From assembly GCA_963626085.1 (NCBI GenBank), contig CAVFVJ010000004.1:35977-99976 (forward strand): a stretch of DNA of 64,000 bases. Direction: 5' to 3'. Under the pieces are notes generated by a model. It ran no database searches. It worked only from the letters and a program-made list of their open reading frames with translations, and was not told where the DNA came from. Positions 43,786 to 52,117 of the stretch are shown here, in pieces (the stretch's first letter is position 1; each line of letters starts with the position of its first letter). Source of the DNA: Colivivens sp963626085. GTDB taxonomy: Bacteria; Bacteroidota; Bacteroidia; Bacteroidales; Bacteroidaceae. A program made the position numbers and the translations under genes.

Positions 43786-45102
43786 CTATAGGCTAATCCA
43801 GTCTCCGAACCGTTTGTCCCACGCCTCATCCGTGAACGCCCCCATCCCACTGTTTGGGAAGAAGGTCAGTTCACCGAAATAAATGTGCCCATTCATATTA
43901 TACAAGTCCACCCTGAGGAACGGTAGGCCTCGACTCAGCCTCTCCGCTATTTCTATCATATCATCAAGATTGTCGGGTATTGTCTCTTTGTGTTCGTATA
44001 CTGGAGGGCACACAACCTCTCCGAAAGGAAGCAACTCGCCATCTGGCGCATAATAGTTGGCATGATGCTCTATAAACCTACCGAAATCAATCTTGAAGCA
44101 CCTTACCTTACCGTTGAAACAGAAGAACTTATAGTCCTTCAACTCATCACCGCCATTAGACATCGAGAGGATAGTCACGTCACCGTTTACAATCTTTACT
44201 ATTACCCCCCCCCTGCGGCTGGTCGGTAGCTTTATGAGCTCTCCTAATCTCTCCGACCATTCTTCAGGCGTGAATACGCCCATGCCACTGTTGGGATAAA
44301 AAGTCAGTTCACCGAAATACTCATTTCCGTCCACCTCATACAAATCTACACGCACAAAAGGAACATCCTTGGCGAGCTTTCTGCACACAGCAATCATGTC
44401 GTCGAGATGTCCCGGGCGAGCGACGGGTGTCAACCCGTTGCGAGCGACGGGATTGAGTCCAACAAACTCCTGGTGCACCCAATCCGTATCATAGAAGTCG
44501 ATTGTCTCTTCAGTAGAGCGGTCTCTTATCACCTGACAATATTTAGGCTCACCATTGAAACAGAAGAACTTATAGTCTGGCAAGTCCTTGGGTGCACCTG
44601 TCTCATGCGGAGCGATATATGCCTCCGCTATAATCCGTCTCTTAACATTCTTGTACGGCCATTCCCTTGTCACAGCATAGAAGTCGCGTTTCAGTGAAAC
44701 CCTCATCTCATCCACAGCCTTCGCTCTGTCAAACTTGGATTTGTCTGTACAGATAACCACCCTGCCACTGTCATGCGTCGCCTTCAGCACAAACTGGTTG
44801 GGCAGTGAGTCGAAATCGATGTCATCGGGACTGTCCCACACACCGAGCGTGGGGATAATGTACTGTCTGCCGATGATATTTGCCACATACTCCTTAGCCT
44901 CATATTTGTCCACCATCCGGGTGTACAGCGGATTGCGGTCATACAACTTCAACCAGTTTATCTTCTCACAAAATGTCTTCGGGTTTTTCCAGTCAGGGAA
45001 TCGTCCGAAATTTTTCCTGTACTTCAGTGACAGGAACACCTTGTCAGGTATAAGGCTTGCCACCTTATACATCAGCTGTTTTACAGTACTGTCATTATGC
45101 AT
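43786..45102 (-). CDS. TupA-like (ATP-grasp) protein with phase-variable C-terminal half-domain
   Basis: The 438-residue protein begins with a complete TupA-like domain (residues about 1-296; LPDYKFFCFNGEPKYCQVI, then FVRVDLYEVDGNEYFGELTF and FTPEEWSERLGELIKL). Members are common in surface-glycan loci as ATP-grasp-like ligases or transferases. A G9 tract (44205-44213) encodes Arg297-Gly-Gly-Val300. Beyond it is a second, N-terminally truncated copy of the same domain (LKDYKFFCFNGKVRCFKID to the end). With 8 Gs the codon after the tract is TAA, giving a 299-residue single-domain protein; with 10 Gs it stops 10 codons later. An in-frame short duplication (NPVARNG/TPVARPG) lies near residue 230. 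Confidence 0.82.
   Translation of the reverse strand: MHNDSTVKQLMYKVASLIPDKVFLSLKYRKNFGRFPDWKNPKTFCEKINWLKLYDRNPLYTRMVDKYEAKEYVANIIGRQYIIPTLGVWDSPDDIDFDSLPNQFVLKATHDSGRVVICTDKSKFDRAKAVDEMRVSLKRDFYAVTREWPYKNVKRRIIAEAYIAPHETGAPKDLPDYKFFCFNGEPKYCQVIRDRSTEETIDFYDTDWVHQEFVGLNPVARNGLTPVARPGHLDDMIAVCRKLAKDVPFVRVDLYEVDGNEYFGELTFYPNSGMGVFTPEEWSERLGELIKLPTSRRGGVIVKIVNGDVTILSMSNGGDELKDYKFFCFNGKVRCFKIDFGRFIEHHANYYAPDGELLPFGEVVCPPVYEHKETIPDNLDDMIEIAERLSRGLPFLRVDLYNMNGHIYFGELTFFPNSGMGAFTDEAWDKRFGDWISL
44205..44213 (-). repeat. G9 tract in the TupA-like gene (in frame)
   Basis: Nine Gs on the coding strand, followed by TAATAG. The present length fuses the extra half-domain; one fewer G stops translation at once. 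Confidence 0.95.
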
Positions 45103-46273
45103 GATGTTTTGCTCGTTTTATTGCATTGTCATATATATCCATAAGCGTACGGTATATTACATCCTTAGAATATGCCGTTACAGCTTTCTCATATCCGTTC
45201 CTGCCGTAAGTAATACACCGCTGTCTGTCATGATACAGCTGGTTTACGGCATCCCCCAGTTCAGAAGCGTTTCCAGGTGTCACCAACACACCATTCACAC
45301 CTGTCTCGATGATGCTCTGCATCGCACCTATGCTTGTGGTGATTACAGGACGTTTCAATAGCATTCCCCTCAGTATCACGTTCGGGAAACCCTCATACCA
45401 CTTGCTCGGTATCACGATGACACGGCTGTCTGTATAGAGTCGGTCCAGTTCCGCTCCTTTCTTGAAGCCCACGAACTCCACGTTACGTGGACAGTCATCC
45501 GGCTTGTGGAACTGCTCGTCCAGATTCCCTGCCACCTTGAACGGTATGTCGGGGTTCATCCGCGCTGCATCAATAAACTCATATATACCCTTTTCAGGAC
45601 TGACCCTACCCACGAAAGTCACCCAGTCGCCTGTTTCCTTGTCGTCTGCCTCATCCACCACTGGCGGTATCCCCGGCACGATGCCGATTCTCTCTGCTTC
45701 AATCCCCATCCCCACGAACTTACGTTTCTGGAATTCACTCTGTACGATGAACATGTCCACACCGTCAAGGATATTACGGGAAGCACGCGCATACCAGTTT
45801 CTTATCGCATAAGCCACACTCTTCAGTCTACTGCCAAGACAGTTCAGCCTCACACAGTGCAACTCATGCGCACCACTCCAGCAGCGTTCGCACACATGTC
45901 CTTCTGGGTCGAGACACAAGCCCTGCGGACAGAACAACCTGTAATTAGGACACCGCATCACCACCGGCACACCCCTCTTCTTCAACGGACGGAAGATACT
46001 GGTGGATATGAACGGGTAGAGGTTCTGCACCTGTACTATGTCAGGTTTGTACACATCCAGCACCTTTGCCAGTCGCCGTGCAGTCCGTGGGTTGTATATG
46101 CCAGTAAAGAACGCAAGGACATTACCCCACAGGTTGTCCCTGTACCCCTCTGAAGTACGGCGGAACCACCTCACCTCATGTCCGTGTTCGCGCAACAACT
46201 GCACAATCTCGCCAGCCGCCTGCTCCTCACCACTCGGACGACCATAGTCGTTGTGGATATACAGTACTTTCAT
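45095..46273 (-). CDS. GT4-family glycosyltransferase
   Basis: The 392-residue protein has the GT-B pattern. MKVLYIHNDYGRPSGEEQAA opens the acceptor lobe, and VTFVGRVSPEKGIYEFIDA and VIPSKWYEGFPNVILRGMLL are in the nucleotide-sugar lobe. The usual EX7E motif reads EGFPNVILR, with Arg at the second Glu position, which is unusual. A Cys-rich insert in the N-lobe (CPNYRLFCPQGLCLDPEGHV and the following CERCW) is typical of some capsule GT4 enzymes. It acts at the cytosolic membrane face. It overlaps the TupA-like gene start by 8 bp. Confidence 0.9.
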   Translation of the reverse strand: MKVLYIHNDYGRPSGEEQAAGEIVQLLREHGHEVRWFRRTSEGYRDNLWGNVLAFFTGIYNPRTARRLAKVLDVYKPDIVQVQNLYPFISTSIFRPLKKRGVPVVMRCPNYRLFCPQGLCLDPEGHVCERCWSGAHELHCVRLNCLGSRLKSVAYAIRNWYARASRNILDGVDMFIVQSEFQKRKFVGMGIEAERIGIVPGIPPVVDEADDKETGDWVTFVGRVSPEKGIYEFIDAARMNPDIPFKVAGNLDEQFHKPDDCPRNVEFVGFKKGAELDRLYTDSRVIVIPSKWYEGFPNVILRGMLLKRPVITTSIGAMQSIIETGVNGVLVTPGNASELGDAVNQLYHDRQRCITYGRNGYEKAVTAYSKDVIYRTLMDIYDNAIKRAKHHA

Positions 46274-46275
46274 CG

Positions 46276-47451
46276 TTATCCCTGTTTACCCAAATAATAA
46301 TCCACTGCCTTCATCACATTCTTTGCAGTGTTCTCCGGATTAAAGTCACGCTCAATCTCTTTCGAGCGTCTGCCAAACGCCTTAAGGTCAACATGGTGGA
46401 AATAGTCAAGAGCAGCCACGATGGAGTCCTGGTTCAGAGGATCGAACGTGATACCATTCACGTCCTTATGCACCAGTTCCGGGTGGCAACCGTTGTATAT
46501 GGAGCAAGCCACAGGCAGACCGCACGCCATCGCCTCAGGCACCACCAGACTCCAGTTGTCCTCAAGCGTGGCAATTACAAACACGTCACATGCAGCATAG
46601 TACTTGTATATCTGCGAATAGTCAATCTCCCCCACGAATATTATGGAAGGGTTATTACCGTACTTCTCCTTCAGTCCCGGCAAGTCAGGCCCGTCGCCCA
46701 CCAGCACTATCTTGTCCTCAGGATGACTTTTCAGATGTTTCAAAAACCCCTCAAGGAGGTGGCACACCCCCTTGCGGGGTATCATACGTCCGACAAGGAC
46801 GTATGATACCCCGCAAGGGCTGTCGCCCAAAATAGTAGTACGTGTGTCCGCCAGTTCCTTATCCGAGAGTCTTGCGACACTGTCAGCAAGTCCCTGACTG
46901 TCTGCACACATCCCACCCGTAAAGATGTTACGTTCCTTCACACCCTGAGACATCAGGTATTCCTTGGTCAACTGACCGTTGGCGATATACCCACTGGTAA
47001 AGAGGTTTACAAAACGTCGGTACATACGCCTCCACAACGGGCAGTTCCGTTCCGTATGCGCAGTCCGCTCATAAGCAATCACAAGTGGAATCCTGTGGAG
47101 TGCAGCATAAAGTATCGCCCAAGGCGAGAACTGGAAAAAGCCCTCAGCAAGGATGATATCCGGCTTCACCTCCTTTATGGCACGGTACAGACCATGCGGA
47201 AGAGTGAGCCATACCCCAGAATTCGCAAAGCCCTTGTGCTTATTGAACATGATGTGCAGTCTCTTTTCAGTAACATATATCGCCCTCTTCCCAAGCACCT
47301 TGTTCACAGCATCATAACACCTGTCAGGAATCCGTTGCCTACTGTAAATCAAGTAAAAGTTGTCATCACAAAGCGAATTCAGTTCCCCATACAGCGGTAT
47401 CCTGTAATCAAGGAAAGAGGGATTAACCCACAACACTTTTTTGTTCTTCAT
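46276..47451 (-). CDS. GT4-family glycosyltransferase containing a 23-bp perfect palindrome
   Basis: The start is taken at ATG 47449-47451 (MKNKKVLWVNPSFLDYRIPL), which overlaps the end of the wzy gene by 29 bp; ATGs at 47454 and 47493 are also in frame. The 391-residue product shows VGRMIPRKGVCHLLEGF and SLVVPEAMACGLPVACS, the GT4 donor-site motifs. Residues encoded at 46769-46819 come from a perfect inverted repeat with 23-bp arms. The SPCGVSY phrase just before VGRMIPRKG is the reverse complement of the conserved motif's own DNA. It adds one sugar to the repeat unit, identity unknown. Confidence 0.88.
   Translation of the reverse strand: MKNKKVLWVNPSFLDYRIPLYGELNSLCDDNFYLIYSRQRIPDRCYDAVNKVLGKRAIYVTEKRLHIMFNKHKGFANSGVWLTLPHGLYRAIKEVKPDIILAEGFFQFSPWAILYAALHRIPLVIAYERTAHTERNCPLWRRMYRRFVNLFTSGYIANGQLTKEYLMSQGVKERNIFTGGMCADSQGLADSVARLSDKELADTRTTILGDSPCGVSYVLVGRMIPRKGVCHLLEGFLKHLKSHPEDKIVLVGDGPDLPGLKEKYGNNPSIIFVGEIDYSQIYKYYAACDVFVIATLEDNWSLVVPEAMACGLPVACSIYNGCHPELVHKDVNGITFDPLNQDSIVAALDYFHHVDLKAFGRRSKEIERDFNPENTAKNVMKAVDYYLGKQG
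46769..46819. repeat. 23-bp perfect inverted repeat inside a GT4 gene
   Basis: Arms 46769-46791 and 46797-46819 are exactly complementary (core TTGCGGGGTATCATACGTCC) around the loop GACAA. Both arms are translated in the GT4 protein. Confidence 0.95.
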
Positions 47452-48649
47452 CATCAGTATCTTGAATTTCTTGATAATATTTCCCATAGACATAGAAGCC
47501 GCATATCAGCACCATCGCGAACATGGTTGGCATCCAACCGCCATACACACGTGACCCGATGCCCGGATTACCCATGCATTGTAGGAATGCGACAATAAAA
47601 CACCCGATTAAGGATGCCCTGTATTCTGATGATATATATTTACTGAACGCAGTCCTTACCATCATTATAAAAAACAGAATCATCAGAATAATGCCTGGGA
47701 CTCCCAACCCCATAGCAGCACTAAACAGAGAGTTGTGCCCATTGATAGCATGAAGGTTATTCGAATACAACAAATAAGGCTCCCCTGAAAAGAAGCCATA
47801 CCCTTCAGGCTTTTTATTCAACGCTTGTAACGTCACATCCATAATCTTGTCACGCCCGGTAGTTTCATGGATGGAAATCGTTTCTTTGTCAAAGAACACT
47901 GTATCCTTTACAAATTTGTACGGTCCTATCACTGCAATGGCAGAACCGAGTATCAATGTGACTATGAACACCGGCACTCTATACTTTGAGTTCATGAAGA
48001 ATGCACTTATACCTCCCAATGCCATACCTATGTAAGCCACAGTCGACATCGAGAAAATTGACATGGCAATAATTAAGTAGTTCCACCACTTCTTCCCACT
48101 TTGGTACACAGCGATGTAAAAGAATGTCGTAGCCATCATCTGCGAAGTCTGCAACAACACAGATATGTTTGTCGTATAAGTCAAGGCACGTGCAATAGAA
48201 AGGATTATATCCAAAGTTACATACAATATTGTCCACTGAATTACCAGCTTCAAATCTCCACGGTAAAACAGGTTTTGTACTGTTGCCACTATGAGCATTG
48301 TCATGCTTAAACATTCAAAAGCTCTGAAACCCGTCAACTCCAAATTCACACTCCAAAGCATACTCAGCATACCCATAGCCGTGTATAATATAATCCACAA
48401 CATAGGAGTGTGTATGAATATGTCCCTGCCAAAAGGTTTGTCTCTGCCACTCAAGTCTCTTAAGGCAATGAAGAAACAGACAGCGGCATAGATTATAAAC
48501 ACCATCGCTGATACATCCACCGTGGAATAGGCACTCAGATCGCGCCGACGTGCAAAAATCGAATACATCAATGGTCTGACAAGCAACGCCATGCCACTGG
48601 TTCCGCCCATCGTAAACAAGCCATAAAAGGCTCTTATCTTGTCATACAT
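47423..48649 (-). CDS. wzy: O-antigen/capsule polymerase (Wzy/O-antigen ligase-type)
   Basis: The 408-residue protein has about 10-11 membrane helices and a large periplasmic loop. The loop ends in NLHAINGHNSLFSAAMGLGV followed by PGIILMILFFI. The GHNSxxxxxxxxG pattern is typical of the O-antigen ligase/Wzy superfamily. In a locus with Wzx and many glycosyltransferases, the likely role is polymerisation of repeat units on undecaprenyl diphosphate in the periplasm. A WaaL-type ligase activity cannot be excluded. It overlaps the downstream GT4 gene and follows a GT2 gene by 4 bp. Confidence 0.85.
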   Translation of the reverse strand: MYDKIRAFYGLFTMGGTSGMALLVRPLMYSIFARRRDLSAYSTVDVSAMVFIIYAAVCFFIALRDLSGRDKPFGRDIFIHTPMLWIILYTAMGMLSMLWSVNLELTGFRAFECLSMTMLIVATVQNLFYRGDLKLVIQWTILYVTLDIILSIARALTYTTNISVLLQTSQMMATTFFYIAVYQSGKKWWNYLIIAMSIFSMSTVAYIGMALGGISAFFMNSKYRVPVFIVTLILGSAIAVIGPYKFVKDTVFFDKETISIHETTGRDKIMDVTLQALNKKPEGYGFFSGEPYLLYSNNLHAINGHNSLFSAAMGLGVPGIILMILFFIMMVRTAFSKYISSEYRASLIGCFIVAFLQCMGNPGIGSRVYGGWMPTMFAMVLICGFYVYGKYYQEIQDTDDEEQKSVVG

Positions 48650-48653
48650 AAAG

Positions 48654-49607
48654 CTACCTTCTATACTCTCGCTGAATCAACAGGTTGGAGATAATCCACC
48701 AAAAGAGACGGTTTTTCGTTGCCAAACGCATAACCGTAGTCATCAATCCCGCAGGAAAATCACCTGAATATTTCTTTATTTGGCGATATGCCAATTCTTT
48801 TCTTTTTGACATGAGAATTGAATAGCACAGATTGCGTGCAATCCTGCCACGAGCAATTTTATAGGAGGGCGTCAGATTGGAAGAGCGTTCTATAAGTCGC
48901 TTTTCCCACTCCTCAACTGTTGGCGCTGAATCCCAACGCTTCTTGTTTTTCTCAACCCAACCGATTTTTTGCATCACCTCATTTCCGTCACTTACAAACA
49001 ACAGCTTTGGAATAAATCCTATTTTCCCGAAGGTGGCAAGATATGCCCAGAATTCAAGGTCCTCACATATCCTCAACTCCTCACGCTGACCACCAGTCGC
49101 TTTCGCTATTTCAGAACGAATAGCTATACTGCCGGTGCACACGTGGTTGTACTTTGCCCAGAAATCATAGAAGTCATCCAGCACCTGTGGCTGCATGCCA
49201 GCAGGGATATCCTTGGGTGATATATGGTCGCCACTCATCGTGATGTGCCTCTGCATCACACTTACGGCTATGCAGTCTTCGTGCTTGTCAAGAAAGGAAA
49301 GGGTCTCTGGAACAAACTCAGGCAACCAATAGTCGTCCGCATCAAGGAAGGCGATGTAGCGACCCTCAGCTGCAGCGATGCCTTTGTTCCTGGCACAGGC
49401 AGGTCCTCTGTTTGGTTGTGTCAACAAACGGATTGACGGCTCTTTGCGCCTACGTATTATCTCCGCGGAGTTGTCAGTGCTGCCATCGTCAATACAAATC
49501 ACCTCCACTTGATAACCGCCACTTTGTGCGAATATCGAGTCCAGGCAGCGATCAATCAACAGACCTGCATTATAGACTGGTATGATTACAGATAAGTCCT
49601 TCTTCAT
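48654..49607 (-). CDS. GT2-family glycosyltransferase
   Basis: The 317-residue protein has a GT-A fold with SVIIPVYNAGLLIDRCLDSI at the N-terminus, ICIDDGSTDNSAEI, and the DxD-type FLDADDYWLPEFV. These are the classic motifs for an inverting transferase using a nucleotide sugar and metal. The C-terminal 80 residues form a helical tail without clear membrane spans. It starts 4 bp inside the acetyltransferase gene (overlap 49604-49607), so they are translationally coupled. The sugar specificity is not readable. Confidence 0.92.
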   Translation of the reverse strand: MKKDLSVIIPVYNAGLLIDRCLDSIFAQSGGYQVEVICIDDGSTDNSAEIIRRRKEPSIRLLTQPNRGPACARNKGIAAAEGRYIAFLDADDYWLPEFVPETLSFLDKHEDCIAVSVMQRHITMSGDHISPKDIPAGMQPQVLDDFYDFWAKYNHVCTGSIAIRSEIAKATGGQREELRICEDLEFWAYLATFGKIGFIPKLLFVSDGNEVMQKIGWVEKNKKRWDSAPTVEEWEKRLIERSSNLTPSYKIARGRIARNLCYSILMSKRKELAYRQIKKYSGDFPAGLMTTVMRLATKNRLFWWIISNLLIQREYRR

Positions 49608-50191
49608 TTTATTTGCTTTATTATTCTTGCTGGAACACCGCCCACAATCACATTGGCTGGCACGTCTTTCACCACCACTGCATTGGCTGCGATGATTGAG
49701 TTGTCGCCCACAGTGACGTTTCCCAGTACTTTTGCCCCAGCATAGATGGTCACATTATCACCTATGGTCGGGCAGTCGGTGTCATTGGTATAACCGATGG
49801 TCACACCTTGGTTCACCCAACAGTTCTTGCCGATTGAGCGTGGAGCAATGATGGTAGCATACCCATGTTGGATAAATATACCCCCCCCTACACTCTTACT
49901 GTCTATATCGAGCAAAGGTTGTGGGGCTGCAAACAAGCCACATATTTTCGCAGCGAAAACCCGTTCCGTTTTCAGTCTGGAATACACCAAACTGCGGAAT
50001 TGTGGGAAGAAAAGTAGCAGGTCTACAAAGTCATACAAGCCAACTCGTGCCACCTCTTTCCGTCTCAATATCTTCATCCAGCGTGCGAAATCCGCTGTTA
50101 TCAGTTCCTGTAGTCCTTGTGAAGACGTTTTATAGAAAGCCCAGCAAAGCAAGAACCTGATATAATTCGTGTAAACAAACAGTCGTTTCAT
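49604..50191 (-). CDS. LbetaH (serine acetyltransferase-like) O-acetyltransferase with G8 tract
   Basis: The 195-residue protein has an N-terminal helical part and a C-terminal left-handed hexapeptide-repeat helix. The repeats include IGKNCWVNQGVTIGYTNDTD, IGDNVTIYAGAKVLGNVTVG and IIAANAVVVKDVPANVIVGG. The HG in FIQHGYATII is where CysE-type catalytic His lies. In glycan loci such enzymes O-acetylate a sugar from acetyl-CoA. A G8 tract (49881-49888) encodes Gly102-104 immediately before FIQHG and is in frame now; a slip would frameshift before the active site. Its start lies 47 bp after the upstream GT2 stop. Confidence 0.88.
   Translation of the reverse strand: MKRLFVYTNYIRFLLCWAFYKTSSQGLQELITADFARWMKILRRKEVARVGLYDFVDLLLFFPQFRSLVYSRLKTERVFAAKICGLFAAPQPLLDIDSKSVGGGIFIQHGYATIIAPRSIGKNCWVNQGVTIGYTNDTDCPTIGDNVTIYAGAKVLGNVTVGDNSIIAANAVVVKDVPANVIVGGVPARIIKQIK
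49881..49888 (-). repeat. G8 tract in the LbetaH acetyltransferase gene (in frame)
   Basis: Eight Gs on the coding strand in context AGTGTA-G8-TA, the same flanks as the tract at 54072. Codons are GTA GGG GGG GGT ATA. Confidence 0.95.
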
Positions 50192-50238
50192 GATTTATGA
50201 TTTTCTAAATTCGTTGAATATTATTTTTTTGTCTGTCA

Positions 50239-51090
50239 TCAACATATTGTCTTATACAGCCATACAAACAAAGGGTTACTGCGGAGGTAGTCACGGTAAT
50301 AAATACAGTTGCTTTGCTTAAGGCAAGTCCGAAGCGTTTTGTTCTGTAAGTTTTTAGTGGAGCAACCACCCTGATGGGTCACACCTGACTCTGCCATGAA
50401 ATACACTCTTTGACCTATGCGTTTCATCCTTTCTGCCAGTATCACCTCTTCGGAATAGAGGAATGTCCTTGGGTCGAAGCCGTTCACTGCCGCAAAATCA
50501 CTACGCCTAACCATGAAGAAGCACCCCGAAACCCAATAGCAGTAGCCCGATTGCGGTGCATCCATTACAGTGTGTATTGATTTGCCCTGGTTGCGGAACT
50601 GCCGCATCAACACCCAACCAATCTGTCTGAGTGGAGTAATCACACGGTAGTGGGGCGACTGGTCTATTCCGTCTCTGCCCACTATGCGAGGACCCACTAC
50701 TCCCACTTCTGGTCTCTGCTTGAACAGGTCCATCATCTTTTCCACCACACACCCATCATTGATGATGATGTCGTCATTGGTAAAGAGGAAGTAATCAATG
50801 TCAAATGTTTTTACGAGTATGTCAGCTCCCAGGTTGTTGCCTCGTGCAAAACCGATGTTTTGTCTGGTCGAGACCACAAACACATCACGCTCGGTATCAC
50901 TGTCAATCCTGTCGCTATCCGACAGGAACACCCCATTGCATCTTCGTGCAATCTCACGCGCATCATCCTCCTCCGGACTGTTGTCAACGACAATCGTCTT
51001 CCATGGGACATTAACTTTCACCAGCTGCTCGCAGATGTACGAAGCGGTTGTCTCCGCATTTTTATACGACACTATGACTATTCCTACCAT
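50239..51090 (-). CDS. GT2-family glycosyltransferase (rhamnosyltransferase-like)
   Basis: The start at ATG 51088-51090 gives MVGIVIVSYKNAETTASYIC and overlaps the stop codon of the upstream acyltransferase (ATGGTAG). The frame is open further upstream, but that part overlaps the acyltransferase coding region. The 283-residue product has VVDNSPEEDDAREIAR, RQNIGFARGNNLGADI and the DxD-like FTNDDIIINDG, and VSGCFFMVRRSDFAAVNGFD near the acceptor site. This set is typical of rhamnosyl- and related transferases. Translation may be lowered when the upstream gene is frameshifted. Confidence 0.9.
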   Translation of the reverse strand: MVGIVIVSYKNAETTASYICEQLVKVNVPWKTIVVDNSPEEDDAREIARRCNGVFLSDSDRIDSDTERDVFVVSTRQNIGFARGNNLGADILVKTFDIDYFLFTNDDIIINDGCVVEKMMDLFKQRPEVGVVGPRIVGRDGIDQSPHYRVITPLRQIGWVLMRQFRNQGKSIHTVMDAPQSGYCYWVSGCFFMVRRSDFAAVNGFDPRTFLYSEEVILAERMKRIGQRVYFMAESGVTHQGGCSTKNLQNKTLRTCLKQSNCIYYRDYLRSNPLFVWLYKTIC

Positions 51091-52117
51091 ATACTCATTA
51101 GTCTGCTTTTCATTACTGTTACAAACTTGGATAGCATTACGGGTACTGCGCACCCCACAAGCACATAAAGCGGTGTCCACCATACCAGGTTCTTCGCATA
51201 CACTGGGAAATCGGCAAGATTGGCTATGTTGCCACCCACCACCATGACATGTACTAATGTCACTATCTTGAAACTGATGAAATGGAGTGCCATTATCTCA
51301 AAAGAATAATCACCGCAGATGGAAACAGCCTTACCCAACCATGTACGGCTGAGCCATCTCGACACACCATAGACCATTGTCACACCTGTGAGTGGCACGA
51401 TGAAGAATAGCAATGGGTTGCTATTGCCCATAACTGATGCTTGGAAACGCACTTTTCCGCCCATAAGGTATATTCCCACCATGAGAACAATGCTAACTAC
51501 GGTAACCCAACTCCCGACATAGCGTTGCAGCCATTGTCGTTCACGCCATACACCACCAAGATGGAAAATCACCACAGTTGCCATTGCGTTCCAAATGCAA
51601 TACGGGTTCTTAACGCCTGTTTTCAAGCAGATAAAACCTGTCAGGAAGCACAGGAGTACCCCCCCCACCGCGTGGTAGACCACGCCTTTCGTACAGCTAC
51701 ATAGAGTAACGACACCATAAGCAGTGATGGTGTGAACCACATTGCGCCCATAAACGGTTCATTAGACGTGAGCAACAGCACCGGCTTAACCGCATTCGAA
51801 AAGAACTCACTCTGAGTATAGACATCATTGGCGGAATACAATCCCATGCGGCAAAACACGTTATGCAACGACAGGAACAGCAATCCATACACCACAAAAG
51901 GCAGGTAAAGCCGTTTTATCCGTTTGACGATGAAGAATTTGGGCGCATCCAAGTATGCTGGCTTAAAAAAATATCCTGCGAGGAAATAGAATGTCGCAAG
52001 ATGATATTGGTTCACGAACCCTTCCACCGATGCCACACTGCAGTGCCCCACCACCACCGAGATGATGGCTATGCCCTTCATGAGACTGAACATGTTGTCG
52101 TGCTGCACTGTACTCAT
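51084..52117 (-). pseudogene. Acyltransferase family 3 gene, phase OFF at a G8 tract
   Basis: From ATG 52115-52117 the frame reads FSLMKGIAIISVVVGHCSVA and FYFLAGYFFKP, the opening of a membrane O-acyltransferase with the catalytic-type His. It reaches Trp151-Gly-Gly and then stops after YSCAS. The other frame continues as VLLCFLTGFICLKTGVKNPY and on through about eight more helices to RLMSIW at 51084. The frames cross exactly at eight Gs (51659-51666). Nine Gs would join them into a 344-residue protein. I therefore mark it as a reversible OFF state rather than a dead gene. It would add acyl groups, probably acetyl, to sugars at the membrane. Confidence 0.88.
51659..51666 (-). repeat. G8 tract causing the OFF frame (needs G9)
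   Basis: The coding strand reads CGGT-G8-TACTCC. In frame it encodes Trp-Gly-Gly then Tyr-Ser-Cys-Ala-Ser-stop. Adding one G restores GTA CTC CTG (Val-Leu-Leu). Confidence 0.95.

Noticed and set aside
44400..44460. Frameshift or assembly error at the repeated GCGAGCGACGGG sequence in the TupA-like gene
   Set aside because: The 27-bp offset duplication keeps the frame and simply adds residues (TPVARPG); it is noted as an oddity only.
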